Source: Myxococcales bacterium (lineage in GTDB: Bacteria > Myxococcota_A > Polyangia > Polyangiales > Polyangiaceae). From it: a stretch of DNA of 64,000 nt. The DNA lies in the NCBI GenBank assembly GCA_016191785.1, contig JACPVJ010000169.1:1-64000 (forward strand), written 5' to 3'. A model generated the notes under the pieces. The model worked only from the letters and a program-made list of their open reading frames with translations. It made no database searches and had not been told where the DNA came from. Below, in pieces: positions 57,558 to 64,000 of this stretch (position 1 is its first letter; each line of letters opens with the position of its first letter). The position numbers and the translations under genes are program-made.

Positions 57558-58639
57558 TGCGGGCGCGGCCCTTGCTCCTACCGCTCTGCCTGGTCGGCTG
57601 CGGCCCGCTGATCGGCGCCGACGACTACGCCAGCGCCGAGCCCCAGCTGCCGCTCAACGGGTTTCTCGATCGCTTGGGGGGCGTGGCGTGTCGCGAGTGC
57701 ATCCTCGGCGCCTGCCAGAACGTGTTCGACCAGTGTCAGGCCAGTGCAGAGTGCGCAGAGTATCTGGATTGCTTCACCACGAACCCTGGCATGTCGTTCG
57801 CTTGTCGGCCTCCCGTCGACTTCGACCTCTTGGCCCTCGCCGCTCAGCTCAGCGGGTGTTGGTCGGGCTGCAAACAGCCGTGCAACGTCGGGCGAGTCTG
57901 GTCCTGCAACCGAGCCTTCGACGCGAACGAGCCGCTGCCGGGCGTCACCAGCGGCACGTGCTTCGTGACCTATGGCGACTCGATCACCGGCAAGCCCCTG
58001 TCGGGGATCGACGTTCGAGCCTGCCGGCGTGATGACCCGGCCTGCGTCGCTCCGGTCTCGTCGAAGGCGCCGCCGACGGACGCCGAAGGCCACACCACCG
58101 TCGGGGTGACGTGGCCTCCGGTCAGCCCCATCAGTCCAAAGCCGGGCTTCGATGGCTATCTCGAGCTCACCAGCAAGGTGATCGATCCCCCGTGGTGGCC
58201 CATGCTGCGGTTCGTCTCAAATCGAGTGGTCGGGGACTGGGGTGACAGCGCGGTGATGTTCAACGCCAACGATCCGAGCGTGAAGGCCCTACTGGAGCTC
58301 GGCGGCGGAATCGATCTCGACACGTCGCTCGCCGGGCTCGCGGTCGAGATCCACGACTGCCTGGGGGAGCCCGCCCCCGGCATCCGCTTCGAGGTCAGCC
58401 AAGAGCCGGGGCCCAACCCCGTGCCCCTGGTGTACCTCGACGACCAGGGCAATCTGGATCCGAAGCTGAGCGCCACGACCAAGAGCTCCCTCGCCTTCGG
58501 CGCCAATCTGGTGGGAACCAGCGGGAAGGTCGTGGCGCGCTTCGCGGACAGCGGCGAGGTGATCCGCGAGGTGAAGTTCCGGCTGCGCGCGGGCGCCGCT
58601 CACGTGATCGACATTCGACCCGGCCCTCGAAACCCCTAG
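57557..58639 (+). CDS. Lipoprotein of unknown function
   Basis: The 360-residue protein has a good lipobox (LVGC, Cys15), a Cys-rich segment (about 40-120: CRECILGAC, CAEYLDCF, CWSGCKQPC), then a strand-rich region (130-360) that includes CFVTYGDSITGKPLSGIDVRAC, a possible carboxypeptidase-regulatory/SpaA-like fold. It is co-translated with the MYXO-CTERM protein, so the two may work on the same surface substrate. Confidence 0.75.
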   Translation: MRARPLLLPLCLVGCGPLIGADDYASAEPQLPLNGFLDRLGGVACRECILGACQNVFDQCQASAECAEYLDCFTTNPGMSFACRPPVDFDLLALAAQLSGCWSGCKQPCNVGRVWSCNRAFDANEPLPGVTSGTCFVTYGDSITGKPLSGIDVRACRRDDPACVAPVSSKAPPTDAEGHTTVGVTWPPVSPISPKPGFDGYLELTSKVIDPPWWPMLRFVSNRVVGDWGDSAVMFNANDPSVKALLELGGGIDLDTSLAGLAVEIHDCLGEPAPGIRFEVSQEPGPNPVPLVYLDDQGNLDPKLSATTKSSLAFGANLVGTSGKVVARFADSGEVIREVKFRLRAGAAHVIDIRPGPRNP

Positions 58640-58679
58640 CGCTTTGGCGTCGCCTGGCCCGGGGTCGCGGCGCCGTTGC

Positions 58680-59486
58680 TCAGCTCGTCTCGCGACGGAA
58701 CGCCAGCACGTAGGTCACGTGGTGGTTCACGGGCAGTCGCAGGTTGATCACCCGATCGCTCGCGCCCTCGATGGCGGCCCCGTAGCGCGTGCCGCCGCCG
58801 GTCATCGGGAAGTTCATCTGGAACTCGTTCGCCGGCTTGCTGTCGAGCGAGAGGCTCTCGGTCGGGCCGTCCAAGATGGTCTTCTGGACCTTGATCTCGG
58901 GGTTCGTGGTCACGTTCAGCACCTTGCCGGTTTGATCGACGATCTGAACGTAGACGTTGATGCGACCACCCGACTCGCCGACCCCGGTGAAGCTCGCGGC
59001 GTTCTTCCAGAAGTCGACGGGCAGCGGCCCGGTCTTGACCGCGGGGTCGTCGGTCTCGAAGCCCGCAGCCAAAAGCCGATAGAAGGGCTGCCCGGCGACC
59101 TTGGTCCCGGCGCAGAAGCCCACCGGGCCCTTGCCGTCGTCGTGACCGTGGCCGCCGAGCGTGTTCGAGCCCGTGGCGGCGAGCGGTGCGGCCCACAGCA
59201 CGCTCGACGGTGGCGGTTTGGGCAGCGCGAAGTCGCAAACGGCTGGCGGCCCGTCGGTCGCCGCGTCGGTGATGCTGCCGCCGCTGCCGCTGGCACCGCC
59301 ACTGCCGCTGCCGCCACCGCTGCCCGCGCCACCCCCGACGCCCCCGCTGCCGCCGGAAGCGCCGCCGCTGCCGCCGCTCGCGCCGGTGCCGCCGGTCGCG
59401 GCTCCCCCGCCGGACCCGGCGCTGCCGCCCGCATCCTCACCGCACCCCAGAACGAAGAGGCCAGCCAGCACGAGCCCACGGTGCAT
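58680..59486 (-). CDS. Gly-rich-linker lipoprotein
   Basis: The 268-residue protein (ATG 59486) has a good lipobox (VLGC, Cys15), a 60-residue Gly/Ser/Ala linker, and a C-terminal strand-rich domain (SSVLWAAPLAATGSN ... VTYVLAFRRETS) with no cysteine repeats. It is presumably anchored in the outer membrane. It converges on the 57557 lipoprotein gene. Confidence 0.78.
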   Translation of the reverse strand: MHRGLVLAGLFVLGCGEDAGGSAGSGGGAATGGTGASGGSGGASGGSGGVGGGAGSGGGSGSGGASGSGGSITDAATDGPPAVCDFALPKPPPSSVLWAAPLAATGSNTLGGHGHDDGKGPVGFCAGTKVAGQPFYRLLAAGFETDDPAVKTGPLPVDFWKNAASFTGVGESGGRINVYVQIVDQTGKVLNVTTNPEIKVQKTILDGPTESLSLDSKPANEFQMNFPMTGGGTRYGAAIEGASDRVINLRLPVNHHVTYVLAFRRETS

Positions 59487-59541
59487 CACCCGAGGCTCGC
59501 ACACTTCGGAGCGCAGTTCGACCGTGACGCGCGCTCGTCGC

Positions 59542-60525
59542 TCAGGGCACCAGCACCAGCTTGCCGGTCGTCTCGCGGGACGAGAGCTTCGCGAGCGCCT
59601 CGGCCGCGCGCTCGAACGGAAGCACCGTCGCGGGCTCGGGTACGATCACCTTCTGCTCGATCAGCTCGCGCACCTCGACCAGCTGGCGCATCATCAGATC
59701 CGGGCGACGGCGCTGCATCACGCCCAGGTGGTAGCCGATCAGCTCGACGGGCCGGAAGATCAGCTCGCGGTTCGTGACCTTGCCGACCTCGGCACTGGCC
59801 GCGCCGTACACCACGATGCGGCCGAAGGCCACCGCCGCCTCCAGGTTCTTGCGGAAGGTCTCGCCGCCGACCATCTCCAAGATCAGATCCACGCCGCGGC
59901 CGTTGGTGCGCTCGCGGATCACCTGGACGAAGTCTTGCTTGGTGTAGTCGATCAGCTCGTCGGCGCCGAGGCGCCGCGCGATCTCGAGCTTGTCCGGGTT
60001 CGAAGCGGTGGCGAACACGCGCGCACCGAAGTGCTTCGCCAGGCGTACAGCGGCCTGACCCACGCCGCCGGCAGCGGCATGCACGAGCACGCTCTCGCCT
60101 TCGCGCAGGCGCCCGCAGGTGCGCAGGCAGGCGTGAGCCGTGAACCACTGCACGCCGAACGCGGCGCCCTGCTCGAAGCTCCAGCCTTCGGGCAAGGGCA
60201 GGGTGCCCGCGCTCGGCCAGAGCACGTATTCGGCGAATGCGCTCGCACCAAAGCCGATCACGCGATCGCCAACGCATGAGCCCGCGCCCTCGCCGACCGC
60301 GACGACCTCGCCCGCGGCCTCGATGCCCGCCACGTAGGGCGGCGTCGGTCCGCCCTCGTAGTACCCGAGGGACTGCATGACGTCCGCGTAGTTGACGCCA
60401 GCGGCCCGCACCTTCACCAGCACGTGGCGAGGCTTCAGCGCGGGGACCGCGACGTCTTGCACGCGGGCCGAGCTCGGGCCCTGGGTCTCAGCGACGACGA
60501 CGGCGCGCATCCGCTCGGGCAGCAT
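59542..60525 (-). CDS. NADPH:quinone oxidoreductase (zeta-crystallin-like)
   Basis: The 327-residue protein is a zinc-free medium-chain dehydrogenase/reductase of the quinone-oxidoreductase type: GVNYADVM, GIEAAGEVVAVG, VLVHAAAGGVGQAAVRLAK (the NADPH loop) and the SRETTGKLVLVP end. It lacks the catalytic-zinc and structural-zinc cysteines of alcohol dehydrogenases. It reduces quinones or enoyl compounds with NADPH in the cytoplasm. An in-frame ATG at 60510 (MRAVVV) could be the true start. Confidence 0.92.
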   Translation of the reverse strand: MLPERMRAVVVAETQGPSSARVQDVAVPALKPRHVLVKVRAAGVNYADVMQSLGYYEGGPTPPYVAGIEAAGEVVAVGEGAGSCVGDRVIGFGASAFAEYVLWPSAGTLPLPEGWSFEQGAAFGVQWFTAHACLRTCGRLREGESVLVHAAAGGVGQAAVRLAKHFGARVFATASNPDKLEIARRLGADELIDYTKQDFVQVIRERTNGRGVDLILEMVGGETFRKNLEAAVAFGRIVVYGAASAEVGKVTNRELIFRPVELIGYHLGVMQRRRPDLMMRQLVEVRELIEQKVIVPEPATVLPFERAAEALAKLSSRETTGKLVLVP

Positions 60526-60572
60526 GCCGACAGGCGTACCGCGGATCGTCGTGCGAGCTCAATCCTTCGGTT

Positions 60573-63011
60573 TCAGGTCGGGGCGCGCGGCTGCGCGTCG
60601 AGCGCCGCCCGCACGGCTCGGCCGAGTGCCGCGCGGTCGAACGGCTTCTCGAGAAACAGCGTGACGGCGGCGGCGGCCGCTTGCTGGCGGTCGATCCACT
60701 CGAGCTGCCCGGTGCACAAGATGATTGGAAGGTCGGCCCTGAGGGCGCGCACCGCCGATGCCAGGGCGAGGCCAGTCAGCTTCGGCATGGTGTGATCGGT
60801 CAAGAGCAGGTCATAGGCCTCGGGGGCAGCCTTCAGGCGAGCCAGCGCATCTTCCGGCGAGGTGGTGACGTTCACGTCGTAGCCCAGCGACGAGAGCACT
60901 CGCAGGCAGACGTTGGCGATCAGGGATTCGTCGTCCACGCACAGCACCCGCTCGTGGCCCCGGATGCTCTCGAGCGCTGCGGGGGTGGTGGGCTCGGCAG
61001 CGGTGCCCGCGGGGGCGGCCGGGAAGTAGACCACGAAGGTCGAGCCCGCTCCGGGCGTGCTCTCCACGTCGACCGCGCCTCCATGCCGCCGAGCGATGCC
61101 AAGCACCGATGCGAGCCCGAGACCGGTGCCCTCGCCCACGCCCTTGGTGGTGAAGTAAGGCTCGAAGACGCGCGCCAGGACGTCGGGCGTCATGCCCGGG
61201 CCGTCGTCGCTGACGCGAAGCGCTGCGTAGAGCCCCTCGGCCAGGTCGGTGTTCCGGCGGGCCGCGGCGGCGCCGAGCCGAACGGACCGCACCGCGACGT
61301 CGAGCCGCCCTGGGCTGCCCCGCATCGCCTGCGCCGCGTTGGCGCAGAGGTTGATCAGCACCTGCTCGATCTCGGCGGCGGCTCCGAGCACCTTGGGGCA
61401 GGCGGGGTCGAGCGCGACCTCGACTTCGATGCTGGATGGAAGGGTGTTGCGCAACAGGGCCAGAGCCCGCTGCACCAGGGTGGGCAGCTCGACGGGGTGA
61501 AAGACGTCCTCGCCGCGGCGCGCGAAGGTGAGGGTCGATCGCACCAGCTCTTCTGCCCGACGTGCGGCGGTCTCGACGGCCTCCAGCTCGTGGAGCGCGC
61601 TCTCGCCAACCTCGAGCCGCTCTGACGCGATCTGGGCCGCGCCCAAGATCACAGTGAGGAGGTTGTTGAAGTCGTGGGCCAGCCCCGCGGCCAGCCGGCC
61701 CAGGGCCTCTTGCTTCTGCGCCTGGCGCAGCCGGTCTGCGAGCTCGCGCTCGCGCTGGTCGGACTCTTTCTGTGCGGTCAGATCGGAGAAGACCGAGAGG
61801 CTTCCGGCAAACTGACCGCCGTCCAGCCGGGGGACGGCGTGGACCAGCGCCGAAATGGGGCGCCCGGATCGATGGCGCAGCGTGAGCTCGTAGCGCTCGG
61901 CCTTGCCGGCGCGGCGGGCTTCGACCGCACGATCCAAGGTCGCCGTCGCTTCTGGCACCACGGTCTCGCTGCCAGGGCGGCCGATCAGCTCGGCGGGTTC
62001 GTACCCGAGCATCCTGGCGCCCGCAGCGTTCACGTAGACCCAAAGGTTGTCGGCATCCATCACGGCGATGCCTTCGCTCATGGTGTCGACCAGCTCTGCA
62101 TGGAAGCGCCTGAGCCGCTCGAGCTCGGCCTCTTGGCTCCGGCGAGTGGTCACGTCGTGCATCAGACCCAGGACGTGCTGCGCACCCGCGTCGTCACTCA
62201 CCAGCGAGGTCGAGATCTCGAGTGCGCGGCACGTGCCGTCCGCGCGGGTGATCGTCCACTCTTCGCGGACCAGGTCGACCCCCTCGCGCATGCAGGCCAT
62301 GCGCGCGATGGCGCGCTCGCGGACCTCTGGATCGGGGTACACGGTCTGGTACCAGCCCAGGCGGTTGATTTCCTCCATGGTGTAGCCCGTGATCTCGGTC
62401 ATGCGGGCGTTCCACGAGGTGAACCGCACGAACGGCGCTTCGGGGACGGCGTGGCACACGCAGATGCCCTCCGACGCCCGCTCGAACAGGCGACGACGGA
62501 ACTCGGCCTCTTCGCGCAGCGCCGATTCGGCACGCACGCGCCGCAGCTCGGCTTCCGCGCGCGCGGCGAACACGCGCAGGACTTCTTCGATCCCTGCGAC
62601 GTCCGTCAGCGCGCCGTCGTTCATGATCCCAAGGCCGCCGACCGCCCCGCCCGTTTCGCTGAGCAGGGGGACCGCCACGTAGGTCAGCACGCCGGCTTCT
62701 CGCAACCAGGCGTCGTCGGGAAAACGGGCGGCAACGTCGACCTCGTGCACGACCCTGCCCGACACGATCACTCCCTCGCACGGCGTGCCGACGACGGAGT
62801 ACTCGAAGGGCCGCGCGAAGTGATCTCGATCCCAGAGCGCCAGTGTGCGCACCCGTTCGGGCTGGTCACCCAGGCGCTCGGTCACGAACGACCAGCGCAC
62901 CTGAAACGCCTTCGCGAGCTCCGTCGTCAGGTTTCGAAAGAAATCGTCCCCGATTTGGGCGGCGGTTCCCGCCACCAGCGCGCGGAGCACTCGACCCTCT
63001 TCGGAACTCAT
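60573..63011 (-). CDS. Hybrid histidine kinase (GAF-PAS-PAS-HisKA-HATPase-REC)
   Basis: The 812-residue protein has no membrane segment. Order: a GAF-like domain (about 30-160), a PAS (175-300), a second PAS (315-430), the dimerisation box with the phospho-accepting His in AAGLAHDFNNLLT (about 446), an HATPase_c (about 545-660; DDGPGM, GTGLGLASV) and a receiver domain (690-805; VDDES, with acceptor Asp in LLLTDHTMP near 739, and the conserved Lys in LEKPF). It should sense a cytoplasmic signal. Its upstream neighbour is a GAF protein, in operon. The output partner is not in the window. Confidence 0.93.
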   Translation of the reverse strand: MSSEEGRVLRALVAGTAAQIGDDFFRNLTTELAKAFQVRWSFVTERLGDQPERVRTLALWDRDHFARPFEYSVVGTPCEGVIVSGRVVHEVDVAARFPDDAWLREAGVLTYVAVPLLSETGGAVGGLGIMNDGALTDVAGIEEVLRVFAARAEAELRRVRAESALREEAEFRRRLFERASEGICVCHAVPEAPFVRFTSWNARMTEITGYTMEEINRLGWYQTVYPDPEVRERAIARMACMREGVDLVREEWTITRADGTCRALEISTSLVSDDAGAQHVLGLMHDVTTRRSQEAELERLRRFHAELVDTMSEGIAVMDADNLWVYVNAAGARMLGYEPAELIGRPGSETVVPEATATLDRAVEARRAGKAERYELTLRHRSGRPISALVHAVPRLDGGQFAGSLSVFSDLTAQKESDQRERELADRLRQAQKQEALGRLAAGLAHDFNNLLTVILGAAQIASERLEVGESALHELEAVETAARRAEELVRSTLTFARRGEDVFHPVELPTLVQRALALLRNTLPSSIEVEVALDPACPKVLGAAAEIEQVLINLCANAAQAMRGSPGRLDVAVRSVRLGAAAARRNTDLAEGLYAALRVSDDGPGMTPDVLARVFEPYFTTKGVGEGTGLGLASVLGIARRHGGAVDVESTPGAGSTFVVYFPAAPAGTAAEPTTPAALESIRGHERVLCVDDESLIANVCLRVLSSLGYDVNVTTSPEDALARLKAAPEAYDLLLTDHTMPKLTGLALASAVRALRADLPIILCTGQLEWIDRQQAAAAAVTLFLEKPFDRAALGRAVRAALDAQPRAPT

Positions 63012-63078
63012 GGTCTGACCTGCGACAAGAACCCATGGCAACACGGCGACGGGGGCCCGCGCAATCCGCGGAAGACCG

Positions 63079-63837
63079 TCACCGGGACGGGGGCAATGGG
63101 TCGGGCGGCTCGAGCTCGGCGGCCAGCTCCTCGGAAATCCCGTGACTGACGGTGACCCCATAGCGCCGGGCCAAGAACTCTTCGACGTCCACCCACTCAC
63201 CGTCGACCTCGAAGCGCTTGGTCCAGGCGCACATCTGCACGATCTTTTCGAGCCTGTGCACCTGGTCGAGCGCGGCGGTCAGCTCGGCGTTGCGCGCCTC
63301 GAGGTCACGCGTGCGCTCCGCGACTCGCCGCTCGAGCCCTTCGTACAGCTGAACATTTTCCATCGCCACCGCCGTAGAGTCGGCCAGCGCTTGGAGCAAC
63401 CGGACTTCGTGGTCGGTCGGCTGACGCGGCGTTGCCCAGTAGTTGCCGATGGCACCAACAGGAGACTTGGTTCGAATCGGAACCATCGCCAAGCTCTTCA
63501 CGAAGGTCGGCCGGTACGCTTCGGCGGGGATGCGCGGGTCGGCATAGATGTCTGGGATCACCGCGGGCCGGCCGTGAATCATCACCCACCCGCTGATGCA
63601 GGTCTCCATCGGAAAGCGAAGCCCCTTCCAGAGCGGAGCGATCGCGTCTTCGTCGGCGTAGTAGCAGCGGTCTCCGTCGCGCAGCACGAAGGTGGCGCCG
63701 TCGGCCCCGGTGAGCCTGCGCGCCTCGGTGCGCACCAATTCCATCAGCGCGTCGAGGCTGTGGGTCAGGGACACTTCTTGAACGACGTCGACCAACCGCT
63801 CGATGCTTGGGTCGAGGGTCGCGAACGGGGGGGCCAT
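63079..63837 (-). CDS. GAF-domain protein with coiled coil and SHGI-motif end
   Basis: The 252-residue protein has a GAF domain (about 20-160: GADGATFVLRDGDRCYYADED, ISGWVMIHGRPAVIPDIYAD), a coiled coil (about 168-200: LERRVAERTRDLEARNAELT) and a C-terminal piece (MCAWTKRFEVDGEWVDVEEFL..YGVTVSHGI) seen at the end of many sensor and response-regulator fusions. No kinase or output domain is present. It lies 67 bp upstream of the hybrid kinase and is probably its partner or accessory sensor. Confidence 0.85.
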   Translation of the reverse strand: MAPPFATLDPSIERLVDVVQEVSLTHSLDALMELVRTEARRLTGADGATFVLRDGDRCYYADEDAIAPLWKGLRFPMETCISGWVMIHGRPAVIPDIYADPRIPAEAYRPTFVKSLAMVPIRTKSPVGAIGNYWATPRQPTDHEVRLLQALADSTAVAMENVQLYEGLERRVAERTRDLEARNAELTAALDQVHRLEKIVQMCAWTKRFEVDGEWVDVEEFLARRYGVTVSHGISEELAAELEPPDPLPPSR

Positions 63838-63883
63838 TTAGCAATTTCTGGCTCCGATCCGGGCCCAGCGCAAGCCTCAGAGG

Positions 63884-64000
63884 TTCGGTGGTCGACAACG
63901 CGGTGCCGGCCGGCAAACTTCCGCGGGGCGGCAGTTCGGTGGTCGGCATCGCGGTGCCGGCCAGCAAACTTCCGCAGGGCGGCATTTTGGTGGTCGGCAA
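63884..64000. repeat. 51-bp tandem repeat, two units plus partial
   Basis: Units 63884-63934 and 63935-63985 and a partial one to the window edge share TTCGGTGGTCG(G/A)CA(T/A)CGCGGTGCCGG and AAACTTCCGC. The period is again a multiple of three. The (G)GTGGTCGG core also occurs in the 42-bp repeat family. The array runs off the window. Confidence 0.85.

Overview
The window is very GC-rich and densely coded on both strands. It looks like a chromosomal segment of a predatory or soil myxobacterium of the Polyangia (Sorangium/Polyangiaceae-like, Myxococcota). The signs are several eukaryote-like Ser/Thr kinases with C-terminal membrane anchors, many lipoproteins with Gly/Ala/Ser-rich linkers followed by Cys-rich repeats, MYXO-CTERM-like protein tails, a DUF3731-type Hsp70, and MopE-like metal-binding motifs. 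There is no rRNA, CRISPR array, phage or complete biosynthetic cluster. The species assignment is inference from gene style, not from a marker gene.

Layout. 1-330: a 42-bp minisatellite and a promoter with an inverted repeat. 338-8393: a somatomedin-B-like lipoprotein, a divergent pair of radical-SAM genes, fadH, and a leaderless AAA/DUF4143 ATPase. 8486-14995: a GYPECC-motif protein coupled to a multi-TM kinase, an aldo/keto reductase and a giant Hsp70. 15082-28461: two loci that combine a membrane-anchored kinase, a TPR/PEGA-type envelope protein and Cys-rich lipoproteins, with a secreted trypsin-like protease, a CNNM/CorC-family protein and a pseudokinase among them. 28514-33783: small proteins, two methyltransferases, a haem-motif lipoprotein and another Cys-rich repeat lipoprotein. 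33843-38501: a sugar/envelope set (GmhB-like phosphatase, transaldolase, dolichol-phosphate mannose synthase-like GT2, large membrane glycosyltransferase). 38595-45899: a run of small LuxR-type HTH genes followed by a third TPR/lipoprotein/kinase locus. 45912-50478: a second AAA/DUF4143 ATPase, a second LuxR pair and a PMT-like glycosyltransferase. 50550-52787: tRNA-Arg and tRNA-Lys, then a 2-kb islet with a DUF433/DUF5615 toxin-antitoxin pair, closed by a tRNA-Lys 3' fragment that truncates a VapC gene. 52914-64000: outer-membrane-like and lipoprotein genes (one broken by two frameshifts), a second aldo/keto reductase, a MYXO-CTERM protein, quinone oxidoreductase, a GAF protein plus hybrid histidine kinase, and a 51-bp tandem repeat.

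How the genes may work together. The strongest theme is a three-part envelope module repeated three times: a cytoplasmic Ser/Thr kinase with one C-terminal TM segment and an Ala/Pro-rich external tail, a TPR/PEGA-like envelope protein ending in Phe, and one or two Cys-rich or metal-binding lipoproteins. The second theme is a family of tiny LuxR-HTH regulators. Five units (three small LuxR genes, the 47457 LuxR gene and the TPR gene of the third module) share an upstream motif, TGAC(C/T)A-N-(G/T)G followed about 20 bp later by CTA. This may link the HTH regulators to the envelope module. Both themes are read directly from the sequence; their function is inference.
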